From Legionella sp. (GTDB lineage: Bacteria > Pseudomonadota > Gammaproteobacteria > Legionellales > Legionellaceae), in the NCBI GenBank assembly GCA_031291115.1, contig JARLJQ010000006.1:19765-83764 (forward strand): 64,000 bases of DNA, in the 5' to 3' direction. Within the stretch, counting starts at the first letter, position 1; every line of letters begins with the position of its first letter. The notes under the pieces were generated by a model that searched no databases, was not told where the DNA came from, and saw nothing but the letters and a program-made list of their open reading frames with translations. Positions 57,130 through 64,000 of the stretch are shown piece after piece. Both the position numbers and the translations under genes were made by a program.

Positions 57130-57345
57130 GATGAATCGCCACAAAATGTCTCTATTAATGGGACGATGCGCACAAATTTTTGCTTCCCTCACCAATCCGT
57201 TCGCAGTGAGGAGGAGCGTAGCTCCGTCTCGAACTGTCATCACGAATGGTGCCAAGCCTTCGGCAGCGCTAAAGCGCTTCCTCAGGCCGAACGGATGAAT
57301 GTATTGGTAAAAAGTGTGCATAAGCTAATTTTGTAACGGTTCATC
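57130..57345. mobile_element. Second MITE-like element, 216 bp
   Basis: Imperfect terminal inverted repeats, GATGAATCGCCACAAAAT at 57130 and ATTTTGTAACGGTTCATC at 57328, enclose a further inverted repeat at 57196-57295 (TCCGTTCG and CGAACGGA at its ends), whose core GAGGAGC...GTCTCGAA is related to the core of the element at 19974. It fills the 301-bp gap between the two MFS genes, and its right end contains the stop codon of the mdfA-like gene. Confidence 0.6.
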
Positions 57346-58624
57346 TGGTTTTGGATGACGGTTCTTCATTGCCACTCAAAGCACTATCCAAATCCCTCTT
57401 CTGCATAAAAAAAGCCATACACATAAAGAAAATAAAAAGCGCCTGAACCACATTACAAAAAAGCCCTAAATGCAGATTATTATGACCTCGATAGACGAAG
57501 TTAGCCCCTTCAATACCCAAAGCCGCAATAATCATCACACTCAAACTAATCACGGCAGAAGCAGTACCCTTACTCACTGTAGTCACAAAAAGACAAAATC
57601 GGTTTAAAGGGGCATTAACAATACTCAAAGCAAAAAAGTAAATAATCACACCAGGCATTAAATAGATGTAATTATTACCATACAGAAACGGCAATAAAGA
57701 AGTCAAAGTCGACCCAACAATCATAATACAACAGCCTAAAAAGATAATATGCTTAATCTCATGCTTGTACGTCAACCGATGCAAAAACCAATTCCCCAAT
57801 ATAGTCGCACCAAATACAGGAATCTGCCAAAGCCCATACTGAATCAAGGTCAAATTCGCCTCAACAGTCAAGATAATGGGAGCCAGCGCAATCCATGCAA
57901 GGCAGGGAATACCCACTGTTCCTATAGCCAAAATACCAAAACAAAACACTCTATTCGTAAATAATTCTTTATAGTTATTTAATACAGTACGAGAAGAAAA
58001 CTTGTTTCTCGGTATCACCTCACCTGATTTTTTAACCTGACCAATAGGCTCAGGCATATAGCGCCACAAACCCCACAATGCAACCAATGCGCCTACAGCA
58101 ATGCACACAAAAATATAACGCCAGGAAGTATAGTGAATTACCAAAGCCCCTAAAATGGGCCCTAATAAAGGCGCAAGTATAGCCGCATTCGCCATAATAG
58201 ATATTAAACGAATGGCATCCATTTCCTCAAAAATCTCTTGAATCGTGGCATAGCCAATAACACCAATAAAACATAAACCCATACCTTGGAAAAACCGCGC
58301 AGCTAAAAATTGATTCATCGAATTAGAACTGGCAATAAAGAGGGTAAAGATAAAAAATAAAAACGCACCCATGAGCATCAGCGGGCGCCGTCCGTAGGTA
58401 TCAGAGATTGGCCCAAGTATCACCTGCAAGCTCGCACCACCAAGAATATAAATAGTAAGTGATGTAGCAATAGTGGATTCTGGAGCATGGAATACTTTTA
58501 TCACATGAGTCATTCCGGGCATGATCATGTCATTGGCAATGTAGGTTAAAAACTCATACATAACAAGAAATGTGGCAAACAGTAATGCGTGTTTTCGGGT
58601 AATAGGAATCAGTGGCTCAGCCAT
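57341..58624 (-). CDS. mdfA: MdfA-like multidrug/proton antiporter (MFS, DHA1)
   Basis: A 427-residue, 12-segment MFS pump closely resembling E. coli MdfA (410 residues). TM1 has VMYEFLTYIANDMIMPGM, keeping the two key acids (E24 and D32, matching MdfA E26 and D34). FFQGMGLCFIGVIGYATIQE and FEEMDAIRLISIMANAAILA are near-identical in pattern to MdfA, as is GPISDTYGRRPLML. It likely exports cationic or lipophilic drugs. The C-terminal tail (GNEEPSSKTR) and stop lie at the edge of the repeat element. Confidence 0.88.
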   Translation of the reverse strand: MAEPLIPITRKHALLFATFLVMYEFLTYIANDMIMPGMTHVIKVFHAPESTIATSLTIYILGGASLQVILGPISDTYGRRPLMLMGAFLFFIFTLFIASSNSMNQFLAARFFQGMGLCFIGVIGYATIQEIFEEMDAIRLISIMANAAILAPLLGPILGALVIHYTSWRYIFVCIAVGALVALWGLWRYMPEPIGQVKKSGEVIPRNKFSSRTVLNNYKELFTNRVFCFGILAIGTVGIPCLAWIALAPIILTVEANLTLIQYGLWQIPVFGATILGNWFLHRLTYKHEIKHIIFLGCCIMIVGSTLTSLLPFLYGNNYIYLMPGVIIYFFALSIVNAPLNRFCLFVTTVSKGTASAVISLSVMIIAALGIEGANFVYRGHNNLHLGLFCNVVQALFIFFMCMAFFMQKRDLDSALSGNEEPSSKTR

Positions 58625-58730
58625 AAAATAGGCCCCATGCTAATAGTGTCTTGTTCAAAATGCGTTACCTTGTAATTGCGTGTCTAAGTTTTGTATACGG
58701 TGTAGATAATTTTTTTTGCGATATTGTCTA

Positions 58731-58978
58731 ATGGAATTTTTTATTGATGGAAAAAAACTAAAAATGGGCAAGCATTTAATCGTTTTCATCATTAGTTTAC
58801 TGGATCCACAAAGTCAGATCAATCTATCAAAAGTGAATAAAGAATGGGCGGAAATGATGGGGCTAACTCTGCTATCGACTACTTTGATGAACAGGGCATG
58901 CAGGTAACTCACTACGTTCACAATGCCCAACCTGTAGATGCTAATTTTTTGCAACGTGCCGGATTATTGAAGAAGTGA
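58731..58978 (+). pseudogene. Decayed gene with F-box-like start
   Basis: From ATG 58731 the first frame reads MEFFIDGKKLKMGKHLIVF, then LLDPQSQINLSKVNKEWAEM, and ends at 58907. The second part resembles an F-box helix pattern. A +2 frame from about 58844 continues for 44 codons (AIDYFDEQGMQVTHYVHNA, then LQRAGLLKK) to a stop at 58978. The two pieces look like one gene broken by a frameshift and shortened. The following 100 bp to 59075 show only stops. The resemblance to an F-box is my reading of a short segment, and weak. The promoter region 58625-58730 is AT-rich. Confidence 0.4.
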
Positions 58979-59075
58979 GCTGAAATAGCAAAACGTTTAC
59001 ATTTGCAGCGGCTATGACCTTGATTGAAAGCGAAGCAGATGCTTCTGCTATCTGTCCGCTATGACGAACAAGGAC

Positions 59076-59846
59076 TTAAGCCATATGACTTAAAAATTCC
59101 TGCAAATGTCGCTTATCATGCTCACTACTTAGATACGTTTTCAATCTATCAATTGAGTTATTGTACTCATCTTGATTAATCGTTCCTCGTATTAATTCAA
59201 AGCGCAAATACACACAATAAGTATTAAGCACGTCCGTCTCACAATAATCACGAATACTTTTGATTTGTCCTTGAGAATACTGCTCCCAAACTTTAGAGCC
59301 ACTCATACCCATTTTTCCAGGAAAACCCAACATACTGGCAACATCATCCAATGGCGCAAAAGCCTTGTTTTGATAACCAGCAATAACATCCATAAGATCC
59401 AAATGACGCGCATGAAAACGGCTAAGGTAATTATTCCACTTAAAATTCTGCTGATGTTCACCCGTTTCCCAATAAGTAGGCGCAGCAATACCATGTAATA
59501 AAGCCCGGTAATGCAAAACCGGTAAATCAAAGCCACTACCATTCCAACTCACCAAAGTTGGCGTGTGTTTATCAATTCCTGCAAAAAAACGAGTAATCAA
59601 CTCTTTTTCATCAGAAGACTCATCACCCAACGACCACACCTTAACTTGAGAACCATGGCTCAGAACCAAAGAAATAGCACAAATTTTTTGTTGGTAATGC
59701 GGCAGGAAGTCATTCCCCACTTTAGCCCGTCTAAGCGCAAACATCGCACTCGCAGTATCTTCATCAGATAAACCCTGCAAATCATATAAGTGACGCCCAG
59801 ACTCGATGTCGGGAATGGTTTCAATATCAAATACAAGAACAGTCAT
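59076..59846 (-). CDS. 3'-5' exonuclease, DEDDy, PolB-exonuclease-like
   Basis: A 256-residue protein related to the stand-alone exonucleases similar to the PolB proofreading domain. FDIETIPD gives the first D and E, SWNGSGFDLPVLHYRAL the second motif, and SIRDYCETDVLNTYCVYL the third with Tyr, so the DEDDy set is complete. It probably trims DNA or RNA ends; the specific role is unknown. It is a single gene with a 305-bp upstream gap shared with the divergent orphan. Confidence 0.88.
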   Translation of the reverse strand: MTVLVFDIETIPDIESGRHLYDLQGLSDEDTASAMFALRRAKVGNDFLPHYQQKICAISLVLSHGSQVKVWSLGDESSDEKELITRFFAGIDKHTPTLVSWNGSGFDLPVLHYRALLHGIAAPTYWETGEHQQNFKWNNYLSRFHARHLDLMDVIAGYQNKAFAPLDDVASMLGFPGKMGMSGSKVWEQYSQGQIKSIRDYCETDVLNTYCVYLRFELIRGTINQDEYNNSIDRLKTYLSSEHDKRHLQEFLSHMA

Positions 59847-60151
59847 AAGGGCGCTTAGTTAATTGAGTAATAAGAGAAATTTTATCATGAGGATAGGGCG
59901 ACTGCTATAAAAAATAAAAAACACCGTCATCCCAAAGAAGCTCTTCATCCCCAAAGAAGCCCGTCATTCAGAGCGCAGCGAAGGACCTCCCATCAATAGC
60001 ACCAAACCACATCCCGAGGCACTATCTCAAACACCCAATTCATGCTGATAAATACTGCACAAAGCCAACAATAAAATCACAGATCATAAATTTTAAGCAA
60101 AATGTACAATTCCATCTATAATTTAATAAAAGGGATATATGGGTACTGACT
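59847..60151. other. 305-bp gene-free spacer with a truncated repeat and a promoter-like box
   Basis: It holds a short direct repeat (CATCCCAAAGAAGC near 59932 and CATCCCCAAAGAAGC near 59947), a truncated copy of the palindromic repeat at 59963-60018 (left arm GTCATTCAGAGCGCAGCG; no right arm), and then AT-rich DNA. A TATAAT at 60117-60122 stands 30 bases before the next start codon; the -35 region is poor. Confidence 0.5.
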
Positions 60152-62119
60152 ATGGGGCAACAGCGGCAAGATGTTTTATTAAAAGCAAAAGAAGAACATA
60201 ACCACGGTGAGCCATGGTCAGTAGACCAATTGGAGACGATACCGCATTTACATCATATTGCCCGAAGCGTTCGAGCCGCCATCAGTGCTACAAATAAAAA
60301 TTTAAGAGAGACGGAACATCAAAATAACATGAGATATCAAAATTTCATCTCCTTATTAAATAACGACATAGTATTTCGCCTTCTAGTTACAAATCAATAT
60401 TATTTACTAGCAAAACTCTTTGAAGATCCCTACGACGAGATACGATTAGCAAAATTAATTGACCGAATTCAGCACCATGAAAGAAGAAAGCATCAGGTAA
60501 AAGGAGAGTGGGAAGCCGCTGCAGCACTAAAAACCAATATTAGTATCCCGCAGTATCGCAAGGAAGATAATGAGTACTTGTTCCAGTGGACCCATCCTGA
60601 TCCCAATTTATCTAATATAGAAAAATGGCAACATTACGAACAAGAGATACAACGCATCACGTTTCATTTCCATGTGCAAAAAGCGAGGATTTATCACGAA
60701 TCGTGCAACTCTCATATAGATCGAGTTGGTAATTTGCTGAATGTATTAAGACAAAATGAACCAGAATATCGTGAAGAAATAAAAAAATTAGAAGTACTTC
60801 ATAAAGAGCTTACAGCTAAGTCACAGGCAATAAAGAGTAAACCACTGTATAAACCTGATGGTTCTTATGATCTTGAAGCGGCTGAAACACAAGCAACTGA
60901 ATTGAAAGTGTTAAATGATAAAGTATCGGAAAATTTAGATGATATATTAGGAAACTATAATGCTACCCATCCTGTAATTGGGCGATTTAAGCTACAACAT
61001 GACAGAGATAAATTAAAACTTAAGAACCAAATTCGTGAAGTTACTAGTGAATTTGTAGCGCAAACTGAATCGATAAAGCTGCATCAACAGGAAGTGTATG
61101 TTGCTTCTAAACAAGAGGCTTTGGATAGTTTAGATAAAATAATTCAATACGTAAAAAGTTATGAAACTGATGAGCAACTGGAAGATGAGCAGAATGCTTC
61201 AATTAATAAACTTAAAATGTGCCGTCAATCTTTAGCAGAAACTGATGATTTAGATTCGATGCGACAAATACTACAAGTCAGTAAAGAAGAGTTAATAAAG
61301 TTAAAGGATATTATACCTGCTGCAGCATACAGTGAAATTCAATCAGAATTAGCTGTACTTGAAAAGATGGTGATTCGTCCTGGAAATCAATTACAAAATA
61401 TTTCGCTTGATAGATTGAATCCATCTCAAGCTGAATATCAAGAAAATAATAATCCTCCATCGTATGAGGAGGCTATTTCGCCACCAATATATCAAGTACA
61501 TGAATTGCCTCCGCCGTATGAGGTGGTAGAACCTCCAGTTTATCAAGAGATAGCAGGGCAACGAATGAATATAGAGCCTAGTGCACCTCCTATGCCGGAT
61601 AATGAGGTTCAACCAGATCAACGAATGGATATAGAGCCTAGTGCTCCTCCTATGCTGGACAATGAGTTTCAACCAGAGCAACGAACGGATATAGAGCCTA
61701 GTGCTCCTTCTATGCTAGACAATGAGGTTCAACATGAACAACCTGAGCGATTAGCTGCTTCTGTAAGGTCTGTGAGTCAGGTTGGCATGTTCGCCCCAGC
61801 TTCACAAGATTTGAAGCAAAGACTAATTGCTATGAAACTTATTTCCTCTAAAGTAGACAAAATTATAAACGCTGAACCTTTAGTTGTTGATAATCAGAAT
61901 TCCGCTCAGCTTCAGGAAGTTGCACAAATATTTAAAGCTCAAATTATACAAATTAAAAAATATTCAAACTATCAAGAAGTTCCTAATGAGATGAAACAAT
62001 CATTTTCTGAAAATTTAAAAAAACTTGCCGATTTAGATAAACTATTTAATTCTTTTAATGTGAAATATGCTTCATTATTTAAACCGGAAGAGGTAGCTGA
62101 GCATCAGAACAGAATATAG
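60152..62119 (+). CDS. Coiled-coil protein with four PPxY and three PSAP motifs (effector candidate)
   Basis: A 655-residue hydrophilic protein with no signal peptide or membrane segment. Residues 1-425 are largely helical and coiled-coil-like, rich in Glu, Lys and Gln. Residues 430-535 are Pro-rich and disordered. Four PPxY motifs lie at 435-438 (PPSY), 444-447 (PPIY), 453-456 (PPPY) and 461-464 (PPVY). Three PSAP motifs at 476, 496 and 516 fall in a 20-residue tandem repeat (IEPSAPPM, DNE). The C-terminal 110 residues are helical again. In eukaryotes PPxY binds NEDD4-type WW domains and P(T/S)AP binds TSG101 of ESCRT-I; viruses use both. A role inside a host cell is therefore likely, by inference. 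Only a weak ribosome site (GGGTA) precedes ATG 60152. Confidence 0.85.
   Translation: MGQQRQDVLLKAKEEHNHGEPWSVDQLETIPHLHHIARSVRAAISATNKNLRETEHQNNMRYQNFISLLNNDIVFRLLVTNQYYLLAKLFEDPYDEIRLAKLIDRIQHHERRKHQVKGEWEAAAALKTNISIPQYRKEDNEYLFQWTHPDPNLSNIEKWQHYEQEIQRITFHFHVQKARIYHESCNSHIDRVGNLLNVLRQNEPEYREEIKKLEVLHKELTAKSQAIKSKPLYKPDGSYDLEAAETQATELKVLNDKVSENLDDILGNYNATHPVIGRFKLQHDRDKLKLKNQIREVTSEFVAQTESIKLHQQEVYVASKQEALDSLDKIIQYVKSYETDEQLEDEQNASINKLKMCRQSLAETDDLDSMRQILQVSKEELIKLKDIIPAAAYSEIQSELAVLEKMVIRPGNQLQNISLDRLNPSQAEYQENNNPPSYEEAISPPIYQVHELPPPYEVVEPPVYQEIAGQRMNIEPSAPPMPDNEVQPDQRMDIEPSAPPMLDNEFQPEQRTDIEPSAPSMLDNEVQHEQPERLAASVRSVSQVGMFAPASQDLKQRLIAMKLISSKVDKIINAEPLVVDNQNSAQLQEVAQIFKAQIIQIKKYSNYQEVPNEMKQSFSENLKKLADLDKLFNSFNVKYASLFKPEEVAEHQNRI
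61562..61741 (+). repeat. Three 60-bp tandem repeats encoding PSAP units
   Basis: Three in-frame units of 60 bp starting at 61562, 61622 and 61682, each with ATAGAGCCTAGTGC followed by CC(T/A)-rich codons and GACAATGAG-type sequence. The second and third are more alike. The unit encodes R-(M/T)-(N/D)-IEPSAP-(P/S)-M-(P/L)-DNE. Repeat number could vary between strains. Confidence 0.9.
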
Positions 62120-62210
62120 TAATTGTATCAATTTGATAAATTTCTATCCTTTTATTAGTAAATTTTGATATAATAAGAACGTTTTTTGTATTAGATTAAT
62201 GGAGAGCAAG

Positions 62211-63080
62211 ATGCCAACACCCACTGAAAATATTTTTTTATCGTTAGAACAAGAGAACTATGCAGAAATTATGAAATTAATTAAAGCGAATAAAAGTTTA
62301 ATTAATGCGGTATCTTCAGAAGATGGCCAATCTTTATTGCAATCTCTTCTTTATGCAGGGACTACAGAAAAATCATTACCTTTAATAATGCATATTGTGG
62401 CGCAGCCTGAATTTAATTTTGGTTATTTTAATGAAGATCTTGAGAATACAAACCTAGATGATTTAGTAACTTTCGCTTGTTTAGATGTCTTTAAAAGTGT
62501 TATCAGAAATCCTAATATTTTAGTTAATAAGGGTAAGTTAACTTACCAAACTGCAAAAGAGCATTTGATTTTAGTTGAAGCATCTCTTAGCGAGGCTATA
62601 CGGATAAATCCCAACTCAAATTCAGCAAAAATGTCTAAACAAAATGCTACGGATTTGAAGGAAATTATTGCATATTTACGTGACGCAACTATTTTACGTG
62701 CAATTGAGAAAGATGATGCGAGTCTTTTCGATAGTTTAGTAAAAGCCGGTGATGATCCTACGGATAACTTAACTAAATTATCAAAAAAATATCCTGTCCA
62801 ACTGCTGACGGAATCGAATACAAATATAAGAGAGTGGCTTAAAGCTAGCCGTGAGAAAAGTCGACTGAGCACTGCAAATAATCCTTATTCACTATACAGT
62901 AGAGCCAAAGAAAATGAGCGACTTGAAAATGCTCTTGTGCAGTGTAAAGAACAATATGTAACAAATCTAATAGGGGCTAAGCAAAGATTTTTAGCGAGTT
63001 CATTGACGACAATTGAAGGCACTATTGCTGCTGCTTCTGCCTCCGCTGTTGTTCCTCCCGGAAGTGGGCAGTCTCGATAG
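62211..63080 (+). CDS. Ankyrin-like orphan protein (effector candidate)
   Basis: A 289-residue soluble protein. ATG 62211 is preferred over ATG 62199, because GGAGAG lies between them at the right distance for the second. Residues about 10-75 read like a degenerate ankyrin pair (YAEIMKLIKANKSLINAVS, then GQSLLQSLLYAGT), and about 160-190 like another (AIEKDDASLFDSLVKAGDDP). The C-terminus is Ala/Ser-rich and ends VVPPGSGQSR. It follows the PPxY/PSAP gene in the same direction after 91 bp, possibly cotranscribed. The ankyrin call is a reading by eye; function unknown. The 243 bp after it show nothing recognisable. Confidence 0.65.
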   Translation: MPTPTENIFLSLEQENYAEIMKLIKANKSLINAVSSEDGQSLLQSLLYAGTTEKSLPLIMHIVAQPEFNFGYFNEDLENTNLDDLVTFACLDVFKSVIRNPNILVNKGKLTYQTAKEHLILVEASLSEAIRINPNSNSAKMSKQNATDLKEIIAYLRDATILRAIEKDDASLFDSLVKAGDDPTDNLTKLSKKYPVQLLTESNTNIREWLKASREKSRLSTANNPYSLYSRAKENERLENALVQCKEQYVTNLIGAKQRFLASSLTTIEGTIAAASASAVVPPGSGQSR

Positions 63081-63323
63081 TCTGCGCGTAATCTAGGGGT
63101 TCAAGAAAAATAATCCCTACAGTATCTATATTTGGCCTGACAGGTACCAATGGTATTTGTCGGCCAGTTCAATTAAATAAAACTGACTAATCATACCGTA
63201 TTGATTTGCGCTAAATATATAGCCTCAAATATATGGTGTTAGTATTATCAGTCTTGTCTGCTTCATATCTTGGTCCTACTTAGAATTCTGATATTATGTC
63301 ACTCTTTTACATTAGAGGGATTT

Positions 63324-63794
63324 ATGAAAAAAGAAGTGTGCTTCGCTACTGCTGAGGATTTTGATTTTATTTATGATGCGTTAAGTGAAGATTTAGAAGA
63401 GCAAGGAGTGCTTTATCGTTTCAAATACTCTAAAGAAGCTTTTAAAGATATTATTTTTGGCAAAAAGCCACTAGCCATTTTTTTAATCCTCTGGATCAAT
63501 GATCAACCAGCCGGTTTTGCCAACTACTCTATTGATCATCGCAATTTCACCGCGAATACTTTGGCAAATCTTTATATTAATGATCTCTTTGTTAAAAAAC
63601 CATATCGCCGCATGAGAGGCGGGACTTTATTATTGAATAAACTCAACGAAATAGCTAAACAAGAGCAATGTGGACGTATTGAATTCGTTGTGCTTGCAGA
63701 GAACATCAATGCTATTGAGTTCTATGCAAAATCACTCAAAAGCAAAATTATCAGTGATAAACTTCATTACATGCGCTTAGAATTAGATAATTAA
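63324..63794 (+). CDS. GNAT family N-acetyltransferase
   Basis: A 156-residue GNAT protein. ATG 63324 follows AGAGGGA; the frame is open upstream to 63270 without a site. Motif A, the acetyl-CoA loop, is seen in INDLFVKKPYRRMRGGTLLL, followed by IEFVVLAENINAIEFYAKSL (motif B). It resembles diamine/amino-acid acetyltransferases in layout; the substrate is unknown. Confidence 0.85.
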   Translation: MKKEVCFATAEDFDFIYDALSEDLEEQGVLYRFKYSKEAFKDIIFGKKPLAIFLILWINDQPAGFANYSIDHRNFTANTLANLYINDLFVKKPYRRMRGGTLLLNKLNEIAKQEQCGRIEFVVLAENINAIEFYAKSLKSKIISDKLHYMRLELDN

Positions 63795-63837
63795 CTCGAA
63801 ATATAAGTGTTAACAGCACACTCTAAGGAAAGAGAAC

Positions 63838-63867
63838 ATGAAAAAAATATTAGGTATATTTGTGTGA
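63838..63867 (+). other. Nine-codon reading frame with a strong ribosome binding site
   Basis: AAGGAAAGAGAAC precedes ATG 63838, and the frame reads MKKILGIFV before TGA. It looks like the beginning of a signal peptide cut short by a stop, perhaps the remnant of a secreted protein gene. It overlaps nothing else on +; a gene on - ends two bases downstream. Confidence 0.3.
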
Positions 63868-63868
63868 T

Positions 63869-64000
63869 TCATAGAGATCCTTTCAATTTTTTCATTATTA
63901 AATCTGTATGATAATTGGCTATTTGGATGCGTTCATTGTCTATTTTATAGTTATTACTAACCTCTTCAGTTAAAGGGGTTATTTCACTTAGTTCAGCGAC
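63869..64000 (-). CDS. C-terminal end of a gene entering from the right edge
   Basis: A 43-codon open frame on the - strand runs from the window edge to TGA at 63869-63871, ending IANYHTDLIMKKLKGSL. It is hydrophilic. Too little is visible to name it; the frame could also be chance, but the absence of stops and the position after a spacer suggest a real gene end. Confidence 0.45.
   Translation of the reverse strand, partial: VAELSEITPLTEEVSNNYKIDNERIQIANYHTDLIMKKLKGSL

Noticed and set aside
2426..60018. Palindromic repeats as a CRISPR array
   Set aside because: Copies are dispersed, palindromic over 80 bp and not separated by uniform spacers; no cas genes are present.
62133..62174. Own promoter for the ankyrin-like gene (TATAAT at 62169)
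   Set aside because: The -10 box is perfect but no -35 hexamer exists at the right distance; left open rather than annotated.
1..64000. tRNA, rRNA or integrase-bounded island
   Set aside because: No tRNA or rRNA pattern, integrase or attachment-site duplication was recognised on reading both strands.

Overview
The window is a contiguous, AT-rich piece of a gammaproteobacterial chromosome. Gene content and style point to Legionella or a close relative: an early flagellar cluster with no chemotaxis genes inside it, hutU-hutH, ErpA, an MdfA-like pump, and several large orphan proteins of the type that in Legionella are often Dot/Icm-secreted effectors. The genus call is an inference from familiarity with these families; no rRNA or other marker is present.

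Layout. (1) Positions 1-11889, all on +, hold a flagellar cluster: fliM (cut by the left edge), fliN, fliO, fliP, fliQ, fliR, flhB, flhA, flhF, flhG/fleN, fliA, a motC/motD-type stator pair and a DUF2802-like gene. They encode the switch, the export gate, placement and number control of the flagellum, its sigma factor and the motor. (2) 12134-19876: prfB with its programmed +1 frameshift, lysS, an orphan membrane protein, then on - a secreted orphan, a spermidine-synthase-like protein, rlmH, rsfS and a POT peptide transporter. (3) 19877-32669 is accessory: a 212-bp MITE-like element, a giant gene (3601 codons) with a SecA-like ATPase core, and an orphan gene. (4) 32818-37319: hutU, hutH, rnhA, dnaQ. 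(5) 37434-41863 on -: a membrane-anchored FAD oxidase fused to a methyltransferase, its upstream partner, and a small secreted protein. (6) 42003-44071: an L,D-transpeptidase, erpA, mnmA. (7) 44201-55482 on +: the lipid and envelope block yceD-rpmF-plsX-fabH-fabD-fabG-acpP-fabF-mltG-tmk-holB-pilZ-tatD, then anmK. (8) 55753-64000 is again accessory: two MFS transporters, a decayed gene, a DEDDy exonuclease, a coiled-coil protein carrying four PPxY and three PSAP motifs, an ankyrin-like orphan, a GNAT acetyltransferase, and the end of a gene running in from the right edge.

An 80-85 bp palindromic repeat is scattered between genes (about a dozen full, degenerate or truncated copies). Its arms covary, so the hairpin itself seems to be maintained. 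Two MITE-like elements of about 215 bp are also present. One sits upstream of the giant gene, and its terminal sequence recurs directly after that gene's stop codon.

The strongest leads are the PPxY/PSAP protein at 60152-62119, which looks like a bacterial copy of viral late-domain (ESCRT/NEDD4-recruiting) motifs, and the giant SecA-like protein at 20290-31095. The FAD oxidase-methyltransferase fusion with its partner is a third candidate system. Functions for these three are inferred from motifs only.
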